Below are positions 12,701-23,579 of a DNA stretch of 64,000 nucleotides, piece by piece. Numbering within the stretch: the first letter of the stretch is position 1; each line of letters starts with the position of its first letter. This stretch comes from Monocercomonoides exilis (lineage: Eukaryota > Preaxostyla > Oxymonadida > Polymastigidae), in the NCBI GenBank assembly GCA_001643675.2, contig LSRY02000039.1:426501-490500 (forward strand), written 5' to 3'. Both the position numbers and the translations under genes were made by a program. Below the pieces are notes generated by a model. That model searched no databases, was not told the origin of the DNA, and saw nothing but the letters and a program-made list of their open reading frames with translations.

Positions 12701-13057
12701 AAATAATGTCTGCGTAATATTTTCCCCTGATAGCCACATAAATTCTAGCATTAACAAATGATCCATAATTCCAACCATTTCTCCCAGTGACAGAAACTGA
12801 CGGAGTAATCCAGCCTCAAAAAATTGATCAATTGAATGTGGTTCTCCAATAATCATTCCTGAATCCATTTGCGGTAACATCAAATTTGGAGATGACATGC
12901 TCTCTTCTACAGTGTAATCTTCTTCTTTAATAAGCTCTCCTCGCTTTAGTTCTGTCAAAAAACGAAAAAGCCTATATTGTTTTCAAATAGAATTAAAAGC
13001 GAAACCTTTGCACTTATCAGATATCCATTTTGTTATATCTATAAATTTTGCAGACAT
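6767..13057 (-). CDS. NAA35: NatC N-terminal acetyltransferase auxiliary subunit (NAA35/MAK10 homologue), 3 exons
   Basis: My model uses exon 1 13057-13006, exon 2 12951-12581 and exon 3 12487-6767. The introns are 54 and 93 nt; the second has a GTATGT donor and TTTAG acceptor. The joined frame gives about 2047 aa. The N-terminus carries family signatures: FIDITKWISDKCKELKRGEL, PQMDSGM at 44-50 (MDPKMDAGM in animal Naa35), and GIMD...WLSGENITQTLFQNVY at 78-105. Further blocks near residue 700 (ISPPSAMFWPKKHD) and 1110-1170 (RTVLSLTCGG...LVEAETAM) also look like Naa35. In known NatC this subunit anchors the catalytic Naa30 to ribosomes so that it can acetylate Met-Leu/Ile/Phe/Trp N-termini. 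Naa35 is usually about 700-750 aa; the excess here is poly-Ser and Lys/Glu-rich inserts between conserved blocks. The frame shows no breaks, so I judge the gene functional. Confidence 0.83.
7038..7086. repeat. Perfect 22-bp inverted repeat inside the NAA35 coding region
   Basis: Two exact 22-nt arms (7038-7059 and 7065-7086) surround a 5-nt loop within the last exon. The reading frame passes through unbroken (protein ...SSHNIHEKHHLFFMNVVRD...). Such a perfect hairpin in coding DNA is typical of template-switch mutation at a quasi-palindrome. Confidence 0.85.
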
Positions 13058-13940
13058 ATTTTAAGTGTTGATTCTCTATAATTCAGAAAATCTGCGATTC
13101 TATTTTGGTTAGAATACAGAATATATTATGGGATTAAGAAAATGGATAAAAGTTTGAATGAATGAAATACATCTATTGAACATTTTCCTTCCATTCAACA
13201 AAAACAAAAAAAATTCAAAAATATTTTTATTGCTACTATGAATCTCTGTTTCTCAGAGAGAAGCAGAGTTTAAATATTTTCAGTTTTTTATTCCTTCACA
13301 AAAATACACAATAATGATATCATTGTACATCAGAAAGTAGTAGTTATTCTCTTTGTTGATGATAGAAGGTGATCTGATAAATTTACAAGCAAATGATAAA
13401 ATTCACATCTGATCATTGCGCATTGAAATAAATATTCAAACATTGTTAGCAAAATCTTTATTAAAGATATCCAAAGCAGCATTGGACAAAACAAACACAT
13501 TTGCAACAGTAGAAAGAAAGAGAGAAAGAGAGAGAGAAAGAGAGAAAGAGAGAAAGAGAGAAAGAGAGAGAGAAAGAGAAATCACAAATGAAAAAATAAT
13601 GTTTTTATTTTTTTAAAGAAAAACAGACAAACAAAAAGTAGAGAGGATGAAAGGATGATGAAAAGAGAAAGGGAGAGATAGACAGATAGATAATTAGATT
13701 AATAGAATGAAAAGAAGAAAGAAGAGAAAAAAGATGAAGAAGATGAAGAAGAAGAGAAAGAAGATGAAGAAGAAGAGAAAGAAGATGAAGAAGAATAAAG
13801 AAAGAAAGAAAGAAAGAAGAGAAGTTGTAACAGTCTGATTTATTGATTGGAAATTTTCATTTTAATAAAAAAAAAAAAGAATTAGGAAAAAAATAAAATA
13901 AAATAAGAAGAAAGAAAAGGCAAAGGATAACAAAATTGTC
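13058..13940. other. Intergenic region with purine-rich simple repeats
   Basis: The spacer lies between the 5' end of NAA35 and the 3' end of the PH-domain gene, both on the minus strand. It holds (AGAGAAAG)-type runs at about 13515-13580 and GAAGAA/GATGAAGAA runs at about 13725-13820. The short open frame at 13416-13616 is only a reading of these repeats. Confidence 0.6.
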
Positions 13941-14010
13941 TTAAAGTCTGCAAAATTCTGTCTCATACAGGGACATCAGAGAAGAGGAAGGAGAAGAAGA
14001 AGAAGAAGAA

Positions 14011-14055
<45 letters not shown>

Positions 14056-16573
14056 GGAGCAGAAGAAGAGAAATATTTCTTCGAAGAAGAAGAAGAAGAA
14101 GAAGAAGAAGAAGAAGAAGCAGTAGGAGTCACAGATCTCGGTGTGTATTCAGTAAACTCCACAAACTCCTTCTCCTTCAACGGCTGTGTCCCTCTTCTGA
14201 CTCCTTTTTTATTCAAATTCATCTTCGTCTTCATCTCGCTCACAATCTTATTCGCTGCCAGCTCCAATCTCCACTCTTTCTCCAGCAGCAGCTTCTCTCT
14301 CTCGTCGTTCAGCGTCTTCATCCCTTTCAGCAGCTTTACTTGAAGCGTCTCATCAAACTCTTTCTCATTCCGAATCCTGTCCAGCACTTTCTCCAACGCC
14401 GTCTGCACTGCTTTCCTCCTCTGCGCCGTCCTCTTCTGCTGCTTCTGCTTCTTGTTCAGCTGCTGCCTCCACTCTTGCACACGCTCAAATAGCAGCTCAG
14501 AATATCCTCTCCCTCTCCTCCATTTTCCTCCTTTCTCTTCTTCCTCCTCCTCTTCATCTTCCTCATCTTCTTCTGCCTCTCTTGCCACCCTCGCCTCCTC
14601 CTCCTCCTTCGCCAGCTCTGCCTCTTCATCGTCCAGCACACCAATCTCCCCAACTTCAGCCATCCACAAGTTCCTCTGCTCGTCCTGCACTCGTCTCCTG
14701 TTCGCCTCCCGCTGCCTCTCTCTCCTCTCCAGCTTCAGCAGCAGCCGCTGGTAGTTGTGCATCTCCTCAATGTCCTCGTCCAATTGCCCATCAATCTCCT
14801 CCAGCGTCATCATCCGCGGCGGCATCTCCCGGTTCACCAGAATCGTCATCTTCTTCTCCTCCGCAGTGAAGTCCTCGCTCGCAGGCAGCTGCAGGATGTC
14901 CTCCATCGCACGCGGCTCGTTCAGGAACTCATACACAGAGTCAAGAGAGGTGGCTGGAGAGAGGGGAGGTTGGGGTGAAGAGGAGGAGGAGGAGGAGGAA
15001 AATGATGATGAAACAGCAGGTGCACGTTCATTGAATGTGCGCTGTCTGATAGCGTTGAGGCGTATTTCATCCTCATTCTCTTCTTCTTCTTCTTCTTCTT
15101 CTTCTTCTCTCTCAGCGCTCACTTCATCTGCATCGTCAGCATAATCCTCTGCTCGGTAGATGGCAGGATAGTCGATGAACTGCCCTGCCTCGTCTGTCGG
15201 ATATTCGTATTCTTGCTCGTCTTGCTCTTCATCCACGTCCTCTTCATTATAATTGTCTTCTTCTTCCTCTTCCTCTTCTGACTCTTCTTCTGTCCCTTTT
15301 GCTCCTTTGTTGCTTCTGCTACTGCTTCTGACATATTCTGCTTTGTTTAATGCTGCCCTCTCCTTTCTCGCTGAACTGCTGCTGCTGCTTCTCTTTTTCT
15401 GAGATTTGCCGTATTTCACTATTCTCTCTTTCTCTCTTTCTCTCTCTTTCTCCCTCCTTCCTTTTTCCTCTTCTTCTTCCTCGTTCTTCCTCTTTTCTCT
15501 CTTCAGAAGGTCTCTTCGCAGCTCCACTTGGCTTTCCAGCGTCTTCACCGTCGTCTCCATCTGCTGCATGTCCCGCATCGCCCGCCGCACTGCCCCAGCC
15601 ATCCCACTCACAATCTCTGAATCGGATTCTCCTTCCTCTCCTTCCTCTCCTCTTTCTCCTCTTTCTTCTTCTGATTCATCTGAAGAGCTGTCGTTGCTTG
15701 CATCTTCAGCACCACTTTCTCCTTCTTTCAAATGCTGCTCTTGTTTTGAAGCAGCAGTGCCTTCTTTTGCTTCGGCTTTCTTCTCTGCTGCGTTCAATTG
15801 CTCAATCAGCAATCCCAGCGTTGAGTCCCTCTTCACTCGAATCTGCATCAAAATCTCATTTTCTCCCAAAACAGATTCGATTAATTCGGTCATTTCCTTC
15901 AAACGCTCTCTCAAATACTGAACATTCTGCATTTTAACACTGATTGGCTCGTTATTGGATTCCACCTGTTGAATCCTATCGGGGCCAACCAAATATTGAA
16001 GACCAACTGTCCACGTCAAAAAATCACTGTTTTTCAAAATCAACAAATTTCAAATTGAAAATATCTTTTAAAAGGCATACGAATATGTTGGGAAATATAT
16101 TTCAAGTGGTTTTCCTTTGTGTTGAATGAGAATTGAATGAGATAAAGGAGAAAGGGATGCAATTTGATTCTCTTCATCCTCGCTTTTTGCAGGCTTTAAA
16201 AAGTTGAAAATGGTTTGAATTTCCAAAAATCATAATAGAAATATAATATGAAATAGACAATGGGATCATAAGCACACCGTAACATCAGTGCTAACAAATA
16301 TTGAATTTATTTGTGAAATTAGAACAACGTTTTCAGTTTCTATTGAAAACTGATCCTTTTTCGGATTTAGCCAATAGAGGTATTTTCTATCTCTATCAAG
16401 AACAACCCATCTCAAATGAAGTCCGTTTAATTCTTGCTTTAAAAGCAATGATCCTATAATAGAAAAGGTATATTTCATAAATATAGTGGATCAAATAAAT
16501 ATATACCCTTTTGCATCATTGAAATACAATTTGTAATTTCATCTTGCGTTGTAACCCTCATTTTTATTGCCAT
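13941..16573 (-). CDS. PH-domain protein with long charged coiled-coil tail, 4 exons
   Basis: My model uses exons 16573-16507, 16453-16278, 16193-16081 and 16026-13941. Introns are 53, 84 and 54 nt, with GT-AG ends and consistent phases (1, 0, 2), giving 813 aa. The first three exons and the start of the fourth build a pleckstrin-homology-like fold at about residues 20-135: GSLLLKQ..., RWVVLDRDRKYLYWLNP in the second exon, and a helix DFLTWTVGLQYLVG with the conserved tryptophan. PH domains bind phosphoinositides or proteins, so peripheral membrane or cytoskeletal location is likely. The rest is Glu/Arg/Lys-rich heptad-like coiled coil interrupted by acidic runs and ends in two poly-Ser tracts before EFCRL-stop. 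I do not recognise a named orthologue. The neighbouring ABHD gene is divergent. Confidence 0.75.
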
Positions 16574-16903
16574 TTAAAAAGTTAATTTTTTTTGTAAAAA
16601 TTCTTGAAATGAACAGTTCGATTAAGGGTTCGTTATAAAAAAATAATTTCTTATGTTTCATCCACGGAGACTTGACAAGATTAAATCAATAGCGATGCAA
16701 TCAACTTTGCAATATTTTCTTGTTTTGATTTCAAAAAAATAAATTTTAATGTTTTTTTTTTTTTTTGAAAACCCCGAATTCACAAAAAAAAAAAGTTGGA
16801 ATATATTTATTATAAGAAAAGTGGTATTTCAAAAATAACTTAAAAAAATCTGAATAAAATCATAACAGTTTAGGGTCACGGAGATCATATTCGCTGATTT
16901 CGA
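16574..16903. promoter_or_regulatory. Divergent intergenic region (candidate bidirectional promoter)
   Basis: A 330-bp AT-rich spacer separates two head-to-head genes (PH-domain on minus, ABHD on plus). It holds long A and T runs (for example 16751-16766) but no motif I can name. Its role as a shared promoter is inferred from gene arrangement only. Confidence 0.4.
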
Positions 16904-18109
16904 ATGACTTTCATTCAATTTTTGGTTTTATTAGCGTTAATTCCGATAATATTTTACGTGTACAGAATTGCAAAGTATTCCGGAAAAATTAAACCAGTGA
17001 ATAAAAGTTCTCGAGCCTTGTCATTTTTGAATGGAAAGGAATCTTCTTTATTTTATGTCGCAAACTTGAAATACGGCATGGATCCGTATATAAACACGAA
17101 TGCTGCGTTTACGTGCAATAAATTTAATTATAAACCACGAAGAGAAATGCTTAAAGGTGCAGACGGAGGAGAATTTGGAGTTGATTGGTTTGATTTACCT
17201 CAGCAGGAAAAGCTTTCTGATAAAGCCCCTATCGTTATATTTGTTCATGGAATTAATGGAGGAAGTCATGAAAGATATCTTTCAAAATGTGCTCGTCGAT
17301 GTGCAAATTGCGGTTGGCGCACTGCTTGCGTGATATGCAGAGGATGCTGCGGAACGACGCTTACAACGCTTAAAACTTACAATGGCGGAAACACAGAGGA
17401 TATTCATATTGCATGCAGAGAAATCAGCAAAAGATATCCGCAAGCCCCAATTACGATTGTTGGATATTCTCTTGGAGGAAATATGGTGGCAAAATATCTT
17501 GGGGAACAAAAAAGTAAAAATGTTCCATATTGCAGGTATCAGCATATTATCGATCATGAATCCGTCCCAAAGAATGTGATTTGCGGAATTGTTGTTGGAA
17601 ATCCATTTGATCTTAAAGGTACAAATGAAGGAATATCCATAAAGGAGCAATTAACATATGGTGCAGGACTTTGGAAGCACGCAATGAAACATGAAGAATC
17701 GTTGAAGAGTGTCAAAGGTTTTACAGAGTACAAAGCAGCAAAGAAGCATTTTGTGAGAGATTTTGACAAAATATTTACTTGCCAGTTTTATGGATATGAC
17801 AATCCTGAGCAATTCTACGAAGATGCTTCATCAAAGAAATATCTTGATGGCGTGAGTGTTCCACTTTTGTGTATTTCATATAGAAATGATCCTGTTTCCA
17901 TCTTCAAATGTTTCCCTGAAATGGAGCTTTCAAAGAATCCGAACATTGGAGCGCTTGTCTTTCCCGGAGGAGGGCATTTGGGTGGTTTTGCAACAACGTC
18001 TTCGAAAAAAGCAGTGGACGAGGATTTGGTGGTGAAAATGATTAAATTTGAAAGTGAAAAGTGGGTGAAAGAAAGAAAATTGGGGAATGATGATAATAAA
18101 GACGAATAG
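16904..18109 (+). CDS. Membrane-anchored alpha/beta hydrolase of the ABHD1/ABHD3 (EMB8) type
   Basis: A single-exon gene encodes 401 aa, close to the family's usual length. Residues 4-22 form a hydrophobic signal-anchor, placing the enzyme on an internal membrane. The core shows the oxyanion loop FVHGINGGSHERYL, the RGCCGTTLTTLKTYNGG segment with the following Asp, and the nucleophile elbow GYSLGGN with Ser189. Candidate charge-relay residues are Asp329 (SYRNDPVS) and His358 (GGGHLGGF). Family members hydrolyse esters of lipids; ABHD3 acts on medium-chain and oxidised phosphatidylcholines. The substrate here is unknown. All three catalytic residues are present and the frame is intact, so I expect an active enzyme. 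The tail is Lys/Glu-rich. Confidence 0.88.
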   Translation: MTFIQFLVLLALIPIIFYVYRIAKYSGKIKPVNKSSRALSFLNGKESSLFYVANLKYGMDPYINTNAAFTCNKFNYKPRREMLKGADGGEFGVDWFDLPQQEKLSDKAPIVIFVHGINGGSHERYLSKCARRCANCGWRTACVICRGCCGTTLTTLKTYNGGNTEDIHIACREISKRYPQAPITIVGYSLGGNMVAKYLGEQKSKNVPYCRYQHIIDHESVPKNVICGIVVGNPFDLKGTNEGISIKEQLTYGAGLWKHAMKHEESLKSVKGFTEYKAAKKHFVRDFDKIFTCQFYGYDNPEQFYEDASSKKYLDGVSVPLLCISYRNDPVSIFKCFPEMELSKNPNIGALVFPGGGHLGGFATTSSKKAVDEDLVVKMIKFESEKWVKERKLGNDDNKDE

Positions 18110-18549
18110 TTTTTGATAGTTTGGAAAATTCTTTCAAATGATTTTTTATGAAATAATAATTCTAATTGTCTTCGTTTTGTATTCATATTATCAATCACGA
18201 AATTGTTGTGATTGATTCGCTCTTCTTTGAACAGTATTATTGAATGGCATTCGAACAATTTTTAATTTTATTATATGTATTACAAATTTCATTTCATGTA
18301 ATGATCATTTTCATTTTAATACTTTCAAGATGAAATCATTCAAATAATCTGTTTATTGAAAATTGGTTTTTTAAGTATTGACATTGACTGTGTGAATATT
18401 CGTTAATATTCTATTTTATTTAAAGTTAAACGAATAATACTAGTTTTAAAAATACATTAGGTGATATTTGAATAAAATTCTTCCATTCAAATAAACCCAT
18501 TTAATTTAAATAAAGCTTGTTTATTCATATAAAAATTAAAATCCATTCA

Positions 18550-18551
<2 letters not shown>

Positions 18552-18583
<32 letters not shown>
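18552..18583. repeat. Poly(A) tract, 32 A
   Basis: Uninterrupted A32. No coding body resembling a retroelement is seen beside it. Confidence 0.9.
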
Positions 18584-18584
<1 letters not shown>

Positions 18585-19030
18585 AGGAAAGAACCCATCT
18601 GTCTCAATTATCTAGGACGAGATTTTTCGCTTTTAGAATTTTGTTCCATTCTGAATTTTCGAACAAATTTCTTATTTAATCTTATATTTTTTTTTTAACA
18701 TTTTTTCATGAGAATGTTTGATTTGTTATGATATGAAAACAAATAAAGTTTGGAAAAAATCGTTATTTTTTTCATGAAAAGCAAGAATTTTGTCCCATAT
18801 TGGAAAAAAGAATAATCAAACCTATTTGTTGTGAGAAAGCATGCATTGTGGAAATTTTTCTTTAGATATACTGCAACAAATGAACATTCAAGCTTTATAT
18901 TTTTTTTTACTCAGATATTTAACATGGCTGATCCTTATTGAAATCATTCTTTCGTTCGAGTTTTGATCAAAATTTTTTTCTCAATGGGATTTTGAATACG
19001 ATTTATTTTCTTTGAAATATCGTTATAAGA

Positions 19031-19288
19031 TGGGTGATTATTTTTGAAATCATATTTTTTTCATACAAAATATTCGGTGCTTAAATATTTCTTGAATATC
19101 AATAAAAATAAAATAATAAGTGAAAAAACTTATTGAATGCATTTTAATTTTTGATTCGGAAAAACCATTTATTTTGAAAAGCAATTATCATGCTTTTTCT
19201 CTTTAAAATAAAAATTTCATTCAAAAAACTAAATATCTTTGATAATTAACACCCCGAAAAAGTTTATGATTTCAAAAATTATCACCCA
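19031..19288. mobile_element. MITE with 23-25-bp terminal inverted repeats (deletion derivative of the 45.7-kb copy)
   Basis: The ends are TGGGTGATTATTTTTGAAATC and its near-perfect reverse complement. The first ~190 bp match, in inverted orientation, the right end of the larger element at 45721-46684, including the words ATTCGGTGCT, TTTCTTGAATATCAATAAA and GATTCGGAAAAACCATTT. It is non-coding. No clear target duplication is visible. Confidence 0.7.
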
Positions 19289-19970
19289 TATAAATATTTT
19301 GATTTATTCGATAATTAAACATTTGCGACTTTTCAAAATGAATTACACATTTTTACCTTTTTTTTTAAATCAAAGATTGCAATGTCACAGATAACGCAAT
19401 TCAACCTTTTCTTTCTCCATCTATCGCACAAACATCGCACGTGAACACATTCATCAATTTTTGCGATAACCCGATCACAACCAGGCTTGGTTTCAATAAT
19501 AAGGATTTTCGAAAACGATATTTTAACAAAGATTGCAACTTCAAAACTTAACCACTTTATTAGACCAACGAACACATGTTGTTCGATTGTTTGTGATATC
19601 CTTGATCAAAAAAAGAAAAATGATGAGAAAAGACTCATTTCTCTTTCATTTATATATCATCAGAAATAATTATTAATGCAAAGCTCTTTTTGTTGAGTAA
19701 TAGAAACAAAATTATCAACTACTTTCTTTATCTTTCCGGAAACTCTCTTCTTTTCGAAATAATGAAATTCTGGGCCTTTATCTTCAAGATTTTTTACTAA
19801 ATACAAATAAAACGATGTTTGCTCTTTGATAAATGACAGACTTCAGGTACAACTCATTATTATTATAATAACAATATATATTTTTGATCATATACAAATT
19901 TTCAATAAACTTGACAAGGAAGAATACTTTTTTATCGCAACGAAAACGAAAATGAGAAATAGTCTTTTCT

Positions 19971-19974
<4 letters not shown>

Positions 19975-20040
<66 letters not shown>
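19975..20040. repeat. Poly(A) tract, 66 A
   Basis: Uninterrupted run of 66 A. Its length is likely unstable in replication and sequencing. Confidence 0.9.
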
Positions 20041-20043
<3 letters not shown>

Positions 20044-20378
20044 AAATAATTTTCAATCACAAATAAACACATTTTCAAACACATCCGATACAAATAATTC
20101 ATCATTTGAGACGTTGGATCTCACTCATGAATAATGTGACAGAATCCATTGAAGAGATCAATAATTTAATGAAAGAAAAAGAAACTCTGGGAGAATAGGA
20201 AGAACATTGAGCCAAGTCAATAAGATAGTTCCAAAAGTCGGATATGATGACATATATTTGTTTTTCTTCTAAAAATGGAATAGTCACAACTTAAGAATTC
20301 TTTCTTTCATTCATTTTAATGTTTTGCTTAATAAAAAGAAGAATTAATTCTTTCAAAATAAATCTTCAAGTCTGTTTT

Positions 20379-21882
20379 CTATTCTTTGAAATGAAATAAA
20401 AAAAAATTAAAAGAAAATAGAACACATAATTCTATTTTTTCATACCAACAAGCATACACAAGATAATCAGAAACATTTAATGATAACTCACTACAAAATT
20501 TTTCGGAAAGAAAAAAGAGTAATTCATATTGACTTGTAATAACATCTTCATATCCTTCTTCTTCCATCTTTTTCGATCTTTTCCTTTTCGACATCTTTCT
20601 TTTCGATTCTTTAATTTTATCTTTCTCCTTCACTTTCAATCTTCTTGAAAACTCAATAAAAAATCTCAAGCTTTCACCAACCATTTCGTCATTCAATGTT
20701 GGTTGCTGAATCTCCTCCAAAACAATATCAAGTGCTCCCTCTTTCAACAGGTCATCAATGTTTATTGCTCTGTTATACGCTGCTTCCATCAATGAATAAA
20801 TACATTTTCTGCTTATTTCTCTGAAATTATCCCTTGCTGTTCGAAATGCACTCACAATGCTGCTGATAAGTCCCGAATATTCTTCATTCCACAATGTGCG
20901 TCCACAAAAGAAAAATGTCAATGTTTCGATCCATCTCATAAAAATGTTTTCTTCTTCCCTTCCTTTTCCTTTTCCTCTTTCTTTTTCCTCTTCTTTCCTT
21001 TTCCAATCCACATATTTTGACAGATCTTCCAGCTCTCTTCTTGCTTCTCTGATAAAATGCATCTCATTCACAACTGCATCTTCCAAACTTTTGTCTGCAA
21101 ATAATCTTCCAATCAAAAACTGCCAAGCTGATTGATAACCAAGTCGTGTCAGATTGTGATGTTTCTGGTGATATTTGATTATTTCTTTCGTATCATTCAA
21201 AAACAAATCTTTTTTGATTTCCTGTTTGACAATAAATGAAGAAAAATCTATAACATCAAAAGGAAATGAAAATGGAAATGTTCATACAACATATTGACTG
21301 ATGCAACTCAATGGCAGCAAAGCCATTTCCACCTCTTTTTCAACCTCCTCGTTTTCTTCTTTCTTCGATGCAGCTTTCAGAAGGCAAGGCATGATGATTG
21401 AAAGAAATTTTGAAGAAAATCCGTTTGCAAGCAAAAGAAAACATTCGCAAAGATCTTTCAGAAGCTTCTCGTTCTTTCCATCTCCTTTTTCATATTCGTC
21501 AAATATTATCTTGTCAAATCTTTCGCACAATAAAGTTTCTTCAAAGATATTAACCCACATGCGTTTCAACGATTTCCAATATCCTACATGTTTCATCAAC
21601 AAAATTGCATTCTCAATTGACAATTTCTCTTCTTCAATCATTTTATCTATTTTATCGAGTAATTCTTTTGTGAAAACGAATTTAAATTCAGTGTAATTCA
21701 TTCCATCAATTATTTCCCTCATATCTTCTATTTTCAGTCTTTGACATTCCGCATTGCAATTTTCAAGCTCAGAAAACAATTCTTTAATGAAAAAAAATAA
21801 AGAAAAAATTACGATCACCAAGAATTCAAATGAAACTGCATTGAAAACCTCTTAACTTTTTTGCTTTGTTCGATTCCTGCAT
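20379..21882 (-). CDS. Helical repeat-like protein, intact member of a local paralogous family, 3 exons
   Basis: My model uses exon 1 21882-21849 (MQESNKAKKLR), exon 2 21781-21288 and exon 3 21221-20379, with introns of 67 and 66 nt (second donor GTATGA), phases 1 and 0, giving 456 aa. The protein is rich in Leu, Glu and Lys and predicted all-helical. Blocks are ELFSELENC...IDGMNYTEFKFVFTKELLDKIDKMIEEEKLS, then DLCECFLLLANGFSS, then EIIKYHQKHHNLTRLGYQSAWQFLIGRLF, then WNEEYSGLISSI and EEIQQPTLNDEMVGESL, and a lysine-rich segment before a hydrophobic C-terminus. The texture recalls armadillo-like helical folds, but I cannot name the family. Two broken paralogues (27044-28580 and 29276-30515) share the same exon borders, which supports the gene model. 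Confidence 0.72.
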
Positions 21883-22599
21883 TTTTGAAACAAATTACAG
21901 CCAGAAAACACAATAGTTTATTCATTCATATTTAATCCGCACATGCTTAGAAAGAAGAAGTTTATGAAAAACAAAACCTCAAAACAGCTCTTAAAAATGT
22001 GTGTGCATACTGCAATTTTTAGCATTTAAGTATTTTTTCAAAAGATAATGGAGAGAAACAACGCTTTTTCTATTTTTCTTTATTTATTATGGATTTAACG
22101 ATCGAACAATTTTCTTTGAACTGATATCCATTGGCAAAAGGGGAGATTGGTGAGTTAAACTGGTTTTCAAAATAAGGAATATTATTTCTTCTATTGGAAT
22201 GGAAGGCAGAAAAAATCATTTCTAAAGAAGGATTTCTGCTGAATAAATTTTGGAAATTGGCTGAACCAGGAAGTTCAACAATTTTATATTTTGATGAAAA
22301 TATCAGCATGCATATAATTTTTATTGTTCTGTTGATTGCGAAGATATTATCATCTATATCCTTTCCAAAGCCCAGGAATCCGAATTATTGTTGAAATGGC
22401 CAATCTCAGTTTTGGAGAGCAATACGATGAGAACGGAGCAGATTATTATATAGCCATTGGGAAACAAATGAAGTTGCGCAAGACACATGATTTTCATACT
22501 TTTTATTTGGTGCAAGAGATGAAAACAAACTCAAATAATGTTTTGTTGGATGAAGACAAAAGAGGATGGAATTCTTTGAAAAAGCAGGAACACTCAAAA
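21883..22599. other. Intergenic region without a supported gene
   Basis: AT-rich. A plus-strand open stretch (22396-22635, MANLSFGEQYDENG...) continues in the same frame past one TAG to about 22899. It may be a relic exon or the antisense of the minus-strand relic to the right. I cannot decide which. Confidence 0.4.
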
Positions 22600-23200
22600 T
22601 TATATATAATTTTGGAGCATGAGGAAGAGGAGTAGTTTTTTGTATTTTTGGGCAAGGAAAGTGGTTGGCTGTGTGGAAAGCGAGATATTTATTGCAAAAT
22701 GATGCAAAGAAATGAATGCAAAGGGATGAGATTGGAGCTCGGCACAAGTATTGAGCTGACCATCATCTGTTTTTGCAGTCATAAAGGTGTGCCCATGTGT
22801 TGTGGAGTGTTTTTTCAACGAAGCATGGTTTTTGGTGGCAATGCTGTTGAAACAGATGAAATGAAGATCAGCAGCTTCTGTTTCAGGCCATGCTTTTGAA
22901 AGAATAACAAAACTTGAGAGGATTGCTTCAATCACACTCCATCTTATGCCTTTGAAGGATTTGCGAAACAAGCAGACAGAAATCTAACTGTCTCTGTATA
23001 ACAACCTGCATTTGATGATGTTGAAACGACATGATGAATGCGTTGAAAACACAGAATCATAATCATCCTCTTCTTCTTTTTCTTCTTCTGGTTGCTGTGT
23101 GGAGTCGTATTCAGATGCAGTTGGCTTGGCAAGAGAATGCATCAGGTGGATTCACTCTTCATACAGCTCTCATTTCTTCCCTAACAAAAAAGGAGAAAAG
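22600..23200 (-). pseudogene. Probable relic of a helical (HEAT/armadillo-like) gene
   Basis: Reading on the minus strand, an acidic linker (QQPEEEKEEEDDYDS, about 23100) is followed by VRFLSACFANPS. After a frameshift near 22955 comes KGIRWSVIEAILSSFVILSK and AWPETEAADLHFICFNSIATK. Helix-rich text across two frames, with no start or splice sites that restore one frame, suggests a decayed gene. The plus-strand reading through 22396-22899 is the alternative. Confidence 0.35.
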
Positions 23201-23579
23201 AAATCAACAGAAAAAAAAACAGATTTTCTGAAGTGTTTCCGAAAAAGAGACCAAATAAAATCAGTTGCGCACTCAGAAATAAGGAAAGATTAAGTAATAA
23301 GCCAAGAACGTAGCATTTCTTTCTTTGAAGATAATATTTATTCACATTTCTGAATTTACCATTTCATTGACATAAGTTCGCACAAAATTCAAGTACAGAT
23401 AAATCATTCTCACATAATAGATGAATAAAATTTATATTCGATCATTTTTATCGTTCAATTTAATTCGAAATAATACATCTTATGGGTTTGATTAACAAAA
23501 ACCATTTTTAAAAAAAGAAATACGTTTGTTATTTTTGAAACAAAAATCAAGCACCACTTGATTGAAGTTAGCATTTTTT
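23201..23579. other. Intergenic region upstream of the 422-aa gene
   Basis: AT-rich sequence with no recognisable element. It would contain the promoter of the following plus-strand gene. Confidence 0.5.

Larger units (their letters stand above)
18110..20378. other. Gene-poor AT-rich region with poly(A) tracts and a MITE
   Basis: I see no supported gene. It holds A32 at 18552-18583, a MITE at 19031-19288, A66 at 19975-20040, and a short word (cccatattggaaaaaagaa, 18794-18812) shared with the border of the 270-bp repeats further right. The open frames at 19333-19669 and 19826-20134 are AT-rich chance frames. Confidence 0.6.

Noticed and set aside
18552-20040. Poly(A) tracts as 3' ends of retrotransposons
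   Set aside because: No reverse transcriptase, gene-like body or target duplication next to them.
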